From positions 1-14,160 of the forward strand of contig JANWID010000001.1 in NCBI GenBank assembly GCA_025450095.1: 14,160 nucleotides of DNA, read 5' to 3'. Origin of the DNA: Bacteroidia bacterium. Its GTDB lineage: Bacteria > Bacteroidota > Bacteroidia > AKYH767-A > OLB10. The notes beneath the pieces were generated by a model, which worked only from the letters and a program-made list of their open reading frames with translations, did not search any database and had not been told where the DNA came from. Shown here in pieces: positions 7,825-14,160 of the stretch; positions within the stretch are counted from its first letter, which is position 1; the number at the start of each line of letters is the position of its first letter. The position numbers and the translations under genes were made by a program.

Positions 7825-9732
7825 CTAATTCTGCGCCTTTATCAATTTGCAAAAAAACTTTTTTTTCCCAACATTAACCATTGCGAAATAAAAGCCATCA
7901 TGCAATTCCGTGATATCAATTTCATTGAACTGACTACTAGATTTTACAAAAGCACCATTTACATCATAAACTTCAACTCTAAAAATTGAATTTGAAGATT
8001 GTAGCTGAAATATTCCAGTAGAAGGATTTGGGAATACGATGATTTTATCAAATACGTATTCACTCAAGCTTGTTTGCACAATTTCAATAGCACCTATATC
8101 AACTATTCCATTACTAACTCTAGGGTTACCTAGTATATCAGAACCTGGATAGCTTCCAATGGGATTTCCTCCGTCAATACATACAGATCCGGTTCCGAGG
8201 TTCCAATCACTAGGAACACTTGAATAAGCTTGTCCGGTACCTGCAGTAGGATTTTGAAAAAGAGGGTCCATGTCAAAATTGTTGGTATATGATCCCAAAT
8301 AAAATACGTTCACATTAGCCTGGAAACTTGCAGATCCTCCTTGAACATCTGAATAATTAAAGGGTGGATCACTAGGCTCATCAAATAGGTATAATTGATT
8401 ACCTGAAGTTGCAGTATTTCCCCATAGAATGCAGTTCTCAAAAACAGGATCGGAATTTAGTTTACAATATACTGCTCCACCCTGTAGTGCTTCATTGTTT
8501 ACAATTGTGTTATTTGAGAATAAAGGAGAAGTTGCGTTACAATAAATTGCTCCTCCCAACGAGTCTGATTCATTGTTACAAATAATATTACTGTTAACAA
8601 TATGAGTGCCGCCGCCACCAAAAAATATTCCTGCCCCATGTTTTGAACTATTTTGAGAAATATAATTTCGGCTAATAATCACATTTGCATTTGCGGTATT
8701 ATTGCCCGTAACAATTATTCCGCTACCAGTATTACTCAATATTGTGTTATTCAAAATGGATGTTTTACAATTTGAAGTACATAATATTCCGCTTCCAGTA
8801 TTATATGAAATGATGTTATTTTCAATTATTTGTGAGTCGCTTTCACAATACATCACATTATCGCCGCTGTTATAACTAAATGTGTTATTATTTATAAATG
8901 CTATTGCAAATTCAAGACTAATGGCACTTGCCGACTCCCCAGTATTACCTGTAAAAGTATTTCCTAAAACAATCATTCTTCCGGAGGTGTTAAACAATGC
9001 TCCTCCACGGGATGCACTATTGTTATAAAAATTATTCCCGATAATGGAAATTGTTCCTGATATTCCATAACTAATTGCACCACCACGTCCAAACTGGTTT
9101 GTAACATTGTTATTAATAAAAGTATTATAACTTATGGTAGTATTGGTATTAAATCCGTTAATAGCCGCACCCTGTCCGGTAGCAATGTTGTTATCAAACA
9201 GGTTTTCAAAAATTACCGGATTACAATTATCAAAATGAATTCCTCCACCAGTGCTTGCAAAGCAGTGAGTGAATCTGGAATGAGAAACATTAACTTTGGA
9301 ATATCCATCTATAAAAATTCCACCACCATGAGTTATGGAGGAAGTTCCATTTGCCTTTCCATATTGAAATTTACAATATTCAAACCTTGAAGTATCATTT
9401 GTTGCTTGTGTCATTTCGAATCGAATTCCTAACCACCCAATAGAAGTGTCTGCAGCGGTGAATAAAATAGTATCTGAAACTGTTCCAATTGCCAACAATC
9501 TTCCCAATATTAAAAATTTATAAGATCCCTGAAAGCGCACTTCAACCCCAGGTTCTATTGTAAGTGTAGCCCCATCAACAACTATAATTGCAGCCTGAAC
9601 TAGGTAAGGCGATCCTGAAACAGTCCAATTTCCGCTCACCGGACCACCTGAAATTACAGTTTGCGCATTGCATATATTAAACGAATTGCAATAAAATATG
9701 AAAGCTACTGATAAAATAAATTTTAAATTCAT
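7825..9732 (-). CDS. Secreted parallel beta-helix protein with type IX sorting domain
   Basis: This is a predicted surface or extracellular protein. Residues 1-24 form a signal peptide (hydrophobic core SVAFIFYC, cleavage near CNAQ). From about 30 to 470 the chain is a run of roughly 22-30 residue right-handed beta-helix rungs, with recurrent patterns such as NNTISYN, IGNNFYNNSA, RGGALFN and GGAIYCN. This is the Asn-rich fold of pectate-lyase-like and polymorphic-outer-membrane-like proteins. Residues around 485-550 end in DIGAIE, like the 'choice-of-anchor Q' module seen after such helices. The last 70 or so residues (FPNPSTGIFQLQ at 567-578 to the C-terminus) form a Por secretion tail for the type IX system. 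No catalytic motif is evident, so an adhesive, binding or polysaccharide-lyase role cannot be chosen. The gene is visibly more AT-rich than its neighbours. A consensus promoter box lies just upstream, separating it from the permease gene. Confidence 0.88.
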   Translation of the reverse strand: MNLKFILSVAFIFYCNSFNICNAQTVISGGPVSGNWTVSGSPYLVQAAIIVVDGATLTIEPGVEVRFQGSYKFLILGRLLAIGTVSDTILFTAADTSIGWLGIRFEMTQATNDTSRFEYCKFQYGKANGTSSITHGGGIFIDGYSKVNVSHSRFTHCFASTGGGIHFDNCNPVIFENLFDNNIATGQGAAINGFNTNTTISYNTFINNNVTNQFGRGGAISYGISGTISIIGNNFYNNSASRGGALFNTSGRMIVLGNTFTGNTGESASAISLEFAIAFINNNTFSYNSGDNVMYCESDSQIIENNIISYNTGSGILCTSNCKTSILNNTILSNTGSGIIVTGNNTANANVIISRNYISQNSSKHGAGIFFGGGGTHIVNSNIICNNESDSLGGAIYCNATSPLFSNNTIVNNEALQGGAVYCKLNSDPVFENCILWGNTATSGNQLYLFDEPSDPPFNYSDVQGGSASFQANVNVFYLGSYTNNFDMDPLFQNPTAGTGQAYSSVPSDWNLGTGSVCIDGGNPIGSYPGSDILGNPRVSNGIVDIGAIEIVQTSLSEYVFDKIIVFPNPSTGIFQLQSSNSIFRVEVYDVNGAFVKSSSQFNEIDITELHDGFYFAMVNVGKKKFFCKLIKAQN

Positions 9733-9755
9733 TGTACAATTAAATAATTGTTTTA

Positions 9756-9763
9756 CAAATATA
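9756..9763 (-). promoter_or_regulatory. Probable -7 promoter element of the beta-helix gene
   Basis: On the minus strand this reads TATATTTG, an exact TAnnTTTG match, 23 bases before the start codon of the beta-helix protein and after the stop of the permease gene. No TTG lies at the usual -33 distance. Its position argues that the secreted protein is transcribed on its own, not as the end of the Rieske/permease unit. Confidence 0.5.
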
Positions 9764-9790
9764 GAAAGATTTCGGATTTAGTATTAAATA

Positions 9791-11113
9791 TTATTTAGGC
9801 TTGAAAGAACTGGGAGTCTTACATTTCATCATCACAAAATAAATTACACAAACAATTGCTACAAAAATTGAAATGGAAATCATCTCCATCCTGCTTAAAT
9901 TGGATAACACATAAAGAATAGCTGCAATGGCTATGAAAGGAATGATCAATCCACCTGGAATTTTGAAGGATTTTTCTATACGAGTCTCTTTTTTCATTCT
10001 TAATTTTATTAAAGCCAGGACCACCGCGAGATAGATGAGTAGCAACGCCCCACAAGCAAGAATGGCCAGTTGTTTGAAACCACCTGACACAGAAAAAATA
10101 AATATTAATATCGCATAGCTGATAATTGCAGTATATGGCGTCTCAAACCTTGAGTGAATTTTCCCAAGGAATTTTGGGAACAATCCATCCCTTGCTCCGG
10201 CAAAAAGCAATCGTGAGGAAGCCAGCACGTCACCGTTAACTGAACCCAATCCCGAAAGAGTAGCTGCGAATAGAATTAATGTAACTCCTGCTGCTCCTGA
10301 TATTCTATCAGCAACTGCCGCTAAAGGTGCGTCTTTAAATTCAGCCAGGTGTGATCCTAAAACTCCCTGAGTTATTATTTGAATGAGAATGTAAATGGTG
10401 AATACCGTTAATCCTCCAATTAAAATTCCGAGTGGAACGGTACGCTTCGGATTTTTAATTTCACCACTTACATTTAATGATGATTCAAATCCTGCCAGGG
10501 AAAAAAATAATATCAGGGCGGTTTTATTTAAAGCATCTGATGAAGGAAATTGTGAAATCTCAATATAATTGGTATCGACAAATCGTAATCCAAATAGGAT
10601 AATACAAATTAAAGGCAACAGTTTGATAACAGTAACAAATTCTACAAACCGGACACTTTGTTTCGAACCGCGCACATTGACGAAAATCATCAGGCCAATT
10701 AAAATAGCCATCACCATTGCGCGCATTATTGAATTCTTTAATTGAGGATATAATACCGAAAGTGAATCCACCACAACATTAATTATTGCCGCATCGCTGA
10801 GTATTCCCCATCCAAAAAAGAAAAGCCAGTTAACTATAAATCCGGCAAACGGGCCAAAGGCAGTTTCCACATAAGCATACGAACCACCACTGCTCTTCAC
10901 ACGACTGCCAATCTCTACATAACAAAGCATGATGGCTGCAAACATGAGGCCGCAAAGCACATATCCGAATACCGATGCAGTACCAAGCTGAAGGCCTATT
11001 AAAGCAGGCAGTGCATAGATTCCCGCACCTATTGAAAAATTCACCACGGTTAGTGCCAGCCCGGGTACTCCGACTATTCGCTTTAATCCTTCATCGGAAT
11101 TTACTTCTGACAT
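9791..11113 (-). CDS. APC-superfamily amino acid/amine permease
   Basis: This is an inner-membrane transporter of 440 aa with about 12 hydrophobic segments, the usual size and topology of the APC family. TM1 carries the broken-helix substrate motif SIGAGIYALPALIG (27-40). The TM2-TM3 loop and start of TM3 have SRVKSSGGSYAYVETAFGP (70-88). TM6 carries the second unwound motif in SLAGFESSLNVSGEIKNPKR (205-224). The family moves amino acids, polyamines or related amines by proton symport or exchange. The substrate cannot be read from these motifs. The gene begins 48 bp after the Rieske oxygenase stop on the same strand, with no terminator seen between them. Co-transcription is likely, which suggests the permease brings in the oxygenase substrate or a related compound. 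The ATG at 11113 precedes TM1 by about 17 residues, typical of the family. Confidence 0.92.
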   Translation of the reverse strand: MSEVNSDEGLKRIVGVPGLALTVVNFSIGAGIYALPALIGLQLGTASVFGYVLCGLMFAAIMLCYVEIGSRVKSSGGSYAYVETAFGPFAGFIVNWLFFFGWGILSDAAIINVVVDSLSVLYPQLKNSIMRAMVMAILIGLMIFVNVRGSKQSVRFVEFVTVIKLLPLICIILFGLRFVDTNYIEISQFPSSDALNKTALILFFSLAGFESSLNVSGEIKNPKRTVPLGILIGGLTVFTIYILIQIITQGVLGSHLAEFKDAPLAAVADRISGAAGVTLILFAATLSGLGSVNGDVLASSRLLFAGARDGLFPKFLGKIHSRFETPYTAIISYAILIFIFSVSGGFKQLAILACGALLLIYLAVVLALIKLRMKKETRIEKSFKIPGGLIIPFIAIAAILYVLSNLSRMEMISISIFVAIVCVIYFVMMKCKTPSSFKPK

Positions 11114-11161
11114 ATATTACTTAAAAAGTGAAAGGTAATAAACTGAAATACTATTACAATC

Positions 11162-12247
11162 TTATTTCAGAAACTCAGCAAGGATCCGGTGAAAATGGTG
11201 TGTGCCTCTTTCCTTCGTAACGGAATAACGGCCCTGTTTATAAAACCGGGAACGAACACCTTTTTGAATATTTTCTACGATTTCCTCATCTTCCATCTCT
11301 ACCCTGTCGAGACCCGAACCTGCACCCGATTCCATTTTGGCTTCATCCCATACATAACTTAAATAATTGACTTTACATTTATCCACATCTACGGGAGTTA
11401 CAATATTCAACGACAATCCCCAGGGATAAAAATTAAACATCATATTGGGAAACACCCAGAAATAATAGGCAGCCACTTTTTTTCCAAAATCGGGTGATGA
11501 TTCCGGCAAATTAAAACAACCTTCGTCTTTCTTTGCAATACCAATTTGCAGATTGGAATATGGAAAAAATAATTCCGTTGAATAATTTTCAAAATCGATT
11601 AACGAGTTTAAACCTGGATGTACAAACGGAATATGAAATCCTTCGAGATAATTTTCACAGTACAATGCCCAATTTACATTGATCTGAAACTCGCGGGAAA
11701 ATTCGGGATGGAAAACAAATTTATCAAGAGGCATCCAGCTTACCCGTTTCATCATATTATTGAAAAATATCTCAGCAGGAAATTTTTCAATGACCGAAGT
11801 GAATAGCCAGTTATTCCATTGAAAGAGTGGTAAACTTGACAGGTTATCCTCCGGAGCAGGGAAATTTTCCACTTCCTTAAATTCCGGCATACTCATAAAT
11901 TTTCCGTCCAGGGAAAATGTCCTTCCATGATACTTACATCGCAAATGTTGGGTTTTGCAGCGTTTATAAGTCACCAGGTTCCCACGGTGTGTACATACAT
12001 TTGAAATTATATGCAATAGTCCCGATTTATCTCTTGTCAATGCCAGAGGCTCATTTAAGCAACCTTCCAATAAAGTGAATGGAAATACCTCCTCTGGTTG
12101 TTTAACCAATTCTGTACTCCCGGCAAACTGCCATGATGGTGCAAATATTTTTTCCTTGCACAAATCAAACACCTCCCTGCTGGTATAAAAATCGGTGTGG
12201 ATGGTTTTGGCTTTGGCGATGTCTGGATCAACAGAGAATTTAATCAT
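11162..12247 (-). CDS. Rieske non-heme iron oxygenase, alpha subunit
   Basis: This 361-aa catalytic subunit is of the ring-hydroxylating/choline-monooxygenase-like class. The N-terminal Rieske domain binds [2Fe-2S] through C85-x-H87 (VCTHRG) and C104-x2-H107 (CKYHGRTF), 16 residues apart. The C-terminal SRPBCC domain has NWALYCENYLEGFHIPFVHP (192-211), where His205 and His210 bind the mononuclear iron. D320 or E321, in the acidic run before ENIQKGVRSRFY, is the likely carboxylate ligand. The bridging position, usually Asp in aromatic dioxygenases, is Glu202 here. Glu at this site is known in carnitine and other quaternary-ammonium oxygenases, which makes oxidative N-demethylation or amine hydroxylation a reasonable guess. 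That remains inference. No beta subunit, ferredoxin or reductase gene lies in the window, so electrons must come from elsewhere. It is the first gene of a probable two-gene unit with the permease. Confidence 0.92.
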   Translation of the reverse strand: MIKFSVDPDIAKAKTIHTDFYTSREVFDLCKEKIFAPSWQFAGSTELVKQPEEVFPFTLLEGCLNEPLALTRDKSGLLHIISNVCTHRGNLVTYKRCKTQHLRCKYHGRTFSLDGKFMSMPEFKEVENFPAPEDNLSSLPLFQWNNWLFTSVIEKFPAEIFFNNMMKRVSWMPLDKFVFHPEFSREFQINVNWALYCENYLEGFHIPFVHPGLNSLIDFENYSTELFFPYSNLQIGIAKKDEGCFNLPESSPDFGKKVAAYYFWVFPNMMFNFYPWGLSLNIVTPVDVDKCKVNYLSYVWDEAKMESGAGSGLDRVEMEDEEIVENIQKGVRSRFYKQGRYSVTKERGTHHFHRILAEFLK

Positions 12248-12315
12248 AAAGTATTCTTAGATTTTTACTAAATCAAGTAAATGTAATAAAGATTCAATAA
12301 TGTTGGGACAGTTGG

Positions 12316-12825
12316 GTGTTGCCGCTGCCAGACAGCGTGCATTTTTTTTCAAGCAGTTCTTACTCTGACAAGGAGGCGAGATTTTGAAATTCGTCGAGGC
12401 AGATGATCAATTTAACACCTTTTATATGCAAGTACTTCTTGTAAGTTTAAAATTTCATCACAGTGTTTTTTTAGTTCATCACGATCGAAGCTCAAACTAA
12501 ATTCTGAATATGGGTCTGGTCCGAAGTCGATCTTTGGTATTAGTGATTTAAAAAGCTCTTTTGCAAAATGAATCCTTTCCTCCCACTTATCAGATACCGC
12601 TTTCAGCACCTCCCGGGCAAACAATTCCAGGAATTCCTTCTCGTTCCCAACCGCGAAAAGATCAATCACAACCGTCCTGTTTGACGTATATTTTTCTTTG
12701 ATTAAGGCAACGGCTTTATCGACCAAAGATAATTTTCACCACCTTCTGGGTGACAAAATCATGGTTTGAATGCCATGAAGCAGGTTGGACTGTAATCGGT
12801 CAAACTCCAGCTCTCTATTAGTAAA
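12316..12825 (-). pseudogene. Decayed AAA ATPase gene (ATPase_2 / archaeal-type NTPase)
   Basis: Read on the minus strand from 12825, the frame gives FTNRELEFDRLQSNLLHGIQ and then ILSPRRW, followed by TGA at 12738-12736 and KLSLVDKAVALI. The stop replaces the Walker A glycine expected in PRRWGKTSL. The same frame runs on through VVIDLFAVGNEKEFLELFAR to LAYKRC and a stop at 12412. A shifted frame then gives the Walker B segment LIICLDEFQNLASLSE (12410-12363), and a second shift gives KKMHAVWQRQH, ending near 12316. This order is that of the N-terminal half of the roughly 375-aa ATP-binding proteins common, and often multicopy, in Bacteroidota. The C-terminal half is absent, and a stop sits just before FTNRE. 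At least two frameshifts and two nonsense codons make it clearly non-functional. A run of eight A (T on plus, 12342-12349) lies at the second shift. Confidence 0.85.
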
Positions 12826-12892
12826 TTATTGAACTTTAACTATTTTACCCTATTTAAAGGGCGTAGATTGCATTTTTAATACTTATTACGTA

Positions 12893-12900
12893 TACCTTAG
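12893..12900 (+). promoter_or_regulatory. Weak candidate promoter ahead of small ORFs
   Basis: taccttag is one base from TAnnTTTG, with TTG at 12868-12870, 22 bases upstream, within the accepted spacing. It would start transcription within a few bases of the small ORF at 12910 and could also supply the response regulator. The only other near match before the regulator is tatatttt at 13074-13081, which lacks a convincing -33 box. Confidence 0.3.
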
Positions 12901-12909
12901 CTTGCTTAG

Positions 12910-13029
12910 ATGTATACACCAAATGTAAAGTCAAAAGGCAGAAAAATTAAATTCCATGACGGTAATCAAATGGAAGTAAAGAACAGGATGAAAGTAGGGA
13001 TCGGAGTGTTTTACCTGAACAACCCTTAA
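12910..13029 (+). CDS. Possible 39-aa small ORF, unrecognised
   Basis: The frame begins MYTPNVKSKGRKIKFHDG and ends GIGVFYLNNP. It is basic at the N-terminus and strand-like toward the end, without a signal or membrane segment. I recognise no family. It follows a weak promoter candidate and lies between the decayed ATPase and the response regulator, on the regulator's strand. It may be a real small protein, the remnant of a longer gene, or chance; codon context alone cannot decide. Confidence 0.27.
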   Translation: MYTPNVKSKGRKIKFHDGNQMEVKNRMKVGIGVFYLNNP

Positions 13030-13148
13030 GAATTTTGTGAAGTTTATAAAGTTCGTTTAAAAAAATACTTTAATATATTTTAGAATCCGTACTTGATAAT
13101 GATGGGAATGGAGGAAATCAAAGAACTTGTGATAAGCATTCAACTTCA

Positions 13149-13259
13149 ATGACGAAATGCAACGACCGATCATTCGTGCATAATAACAAACCCGTTAAAT
13201 TTGACGGATTAGTAGAGGAAACTGCCATTGAACTAAGCCAAAGGAATAGCAATGTTTAA
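13149..13259 (+). CDS. Possible 36-aa ORF overlapping the response regulator start
   Basis: From ATG at 13149 the frame reads MTKCNDRSFVHNNKPVKFDG and ends SQRNSNV. Its TAA (13257-13259) falls within the first codons of the response regulator (ATG at 13252), the geometry of translationally coupled genes. The frame stays open upstream to a stop at 13071, so a longer product with another start, or the 3' end of a decayed gene, is possible. A preceding 17-codon frame (13099-13152) overlaps its start as ATGA. The sequence matches no histidine kinase or other family that I recognise. It may be chance. Confidence 0.25.
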   Translation: MTKCNDRSFVHNNKPVKFDGLVEETAIELSQRNSNV

Positions 13260-13974
13260 AACTGTAATTATTGAGGATGATTCTTTCGCACGCGGAATGT
13301 TAAGCGACCTGCTCGCTAAACATTCCGATAATTATGTTGTGACTGCTTTTTTTGATTCTGTCAAATCATCTATACGCTCATTAGGCGGTCTCGCTCCCGA
13401 CCTTGTGTTTCTCGATATGGAATTAACCGATGGAAAAGGGTTTGATATACTTGAAAAATTAGTTAAGATAAATTTTGAAATCATTGTCACCACCATGCAC
13501 GATTCTTATATGCTCCAGGCAATAAAGTACAGTGCGCTGGATTATCTTCTCAAGCCGGTAAATTCAAAAAACCTTGCAATAACACTTAAACGATTCGAAA
13601 ATAAAATAGCTGATTCAAAAGCAGGTTTGAAGTCATGTGACCCCGTTAATATTAACAAGATTATTTTGCCAATGAACGATGGTCTCTTGCTATTGAATAT
13701 TTCTGAAATTATACGTCTTGAGTCAGATGGTGCTTACACTACTTTTTATACAATGGATGGGAATAAATATGTTACGAGCCGCACCCTTGCCACATACGAA
13801 GAACAACTTATCCCCCAGGCTTTTTTTCGGGTTCACCACAGCCACCTCATAAATATGAACCACATCAATAAGTATGTAAAAGGCGAAGGAGGATATGTTA
13901 TCATGTCCGACAATTCGTCCATAGACGTTTCAAGGCGAAAAAAAGAAGATTTTCTCAGGGCGCTCAGCCCTTAA
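13252..13974 (+). CDS. LytTR-family response regulator
   Basis: This 240-aa DNA-binding regulator has a receiver domain at about 3-115 and a LytTR domain at about 135-236. In the receiver, E8-D9-D10 form the acidic pocket, D55 (LVFLDMEL) is the phosphoacceptor, T80 the switch residue and K101-P102 the conserved lysine-proline. The LytTR domain shows IRLESDGAYTTFYTMDG (154-170), SRTLATYEEQL (176-186) and the recognition region FFRVHHSHLINMNHI (191-205), which binds short direct repeats in promoters. All phosphorylation residues are present, so it should work with a sensor kinase (usually LytS-like in Bacteroidota), but none is adjacent. A purine-rich AAGGA at 13241-13245 lies 6-7 bases before the ATG, a plausible Shine-Dalgarno, unusual in this window. 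Its start overlaps a small upstream ORF. Target genes cannot be named. Confidence 0.95.
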   Translation: MFKTVIIEDDSFARGMLSDLLAKHSDNYVVTAFFDSVKSSIRSLGGLAPDLVFLDMELTDGKGFDILEKLVKINFEIIVTTMHDSYMLQAIKYSALDYLLKPVNSKNLAITLKRFENKIADSKAGLKSCDPVNINKIILPMNDGLLLLNISEIIRLESDGAYTTFYTMDGNKYVTSRTLATYEEQLIPQAFFRVHHSHLINMNHINKYVKGEGGYVIMSDNSSIDVSRRKKEDFLRALSP

Positions 13975-14160
13975 CCTCCACTTACCAAACCAAAGCCGCC
14001 ACTTATTTAATACCAGTTGTTTAGTCATTTTTTAATGGTCAGGTTTGTACTGTAATTCTGATAATAAAGAGTCGAAGTCATGAACACAGAAAGAAAATTA
14101 TTTAACACTATTCTTAAATAAAAAAATTAGTAATGCGATAATCCTTAATTACTATGAAAA
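13975..14160. other. Downstream region with no supported gene
   Basis: This AT-rich tail contains no convincing gene, RNA or promoter. The hairpin agggc-gctca-gccct at 13957-13971 overlaps the regulator's last codons but lacks a T tract, so it is not called as a terminator. The window ends with ATGAAAA at 14154-14160, which could be a start codon for a gene outside it. Confidence 0.5.

Noticed and set aside
13074..13259. Remnant of a histidine kinase upstream of the regulator
   Set aside because: The open frame contains no H, N, G1 or G2 box motif; the DNDGNGG stretch is too short and out of context to support a kinase ATPase domain.
13957..13971. Hairpin agggc/gccct at the end of the response regulator gene
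   Set aside because: Only 5 bp of stem, inside the coding end, with no following T tract, so not a convincing intrinsic terminator.

Overview
The window looks like chromosomal DNA of an environmental member of the Bacteroidota. The evidence is a long SecA (1108 aa) with a large extra segment and a C-terminal zinc motif, a secreted protein ending in a type IX secretion (Por) sorting domain, a LytTR-type response regulator, promoter elements of the TAnnTTTG type (best before secA and before the secreted protein), and mostly absent Shine-Dalgarno sites. Genus or family cannot be read from the sequence. No rRNA, tRNA, CRISPR array, integrase or transposase gene was seen.

Layout. Positions 1-257 hold an inverted-repeat structure that may be the end of a small repeat element, then the secA promoter. 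secA (+) runs 258-3584 and is followed by a 12-unit, 7-bp tandem repeat and a membrane-anchored thioredoxin-type glutathione peroxidase (+, 3746-4366). A convergent family 2 glycosyltransferase (-, 4401-5327) comes next, then an unrecognised 124-aa protein (-, 5549-5923) with a strong intrinsic terminator. An acyl-CoA-dehydrogenase-fold flavoprotein (+, 6236-7438) has its own terminator, followed by an AT-rich spacer with a REP-like inverted repeat. On the minus strand lie a secreted parallel beta-helix protein (7825-9732), an APC-family amino acid/amine permease (9791-11113) and a Rieske oxygenase alpha subunit (11162-12247). The region 12316-12825 is a decayed AAA ATPase gene, with a stop codon in its Walker A motif and at least two frameshifts. 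Tiny ORFs follow, then a LytTR response regulator (+, 13252-13974).

How the genes relate. Most look like single-gene transcription units of housekeeping or accessory type. The clearest functional pair is the Rieske oxygenase and the permease, 48 bp apart on one strand: import of an amino-acid or amine-like substrate and its oxidation is a reasonable inference, but no reductase gene is present. The response regulator has no kinase next to it; short ORFs overlap its start. I did not find a convincing new multi-gene system. The items most worth a second look are the decayed ATPase, the Rieske/permease pair, the overlapping small ORFs before the regulator, and the three repeat structures.
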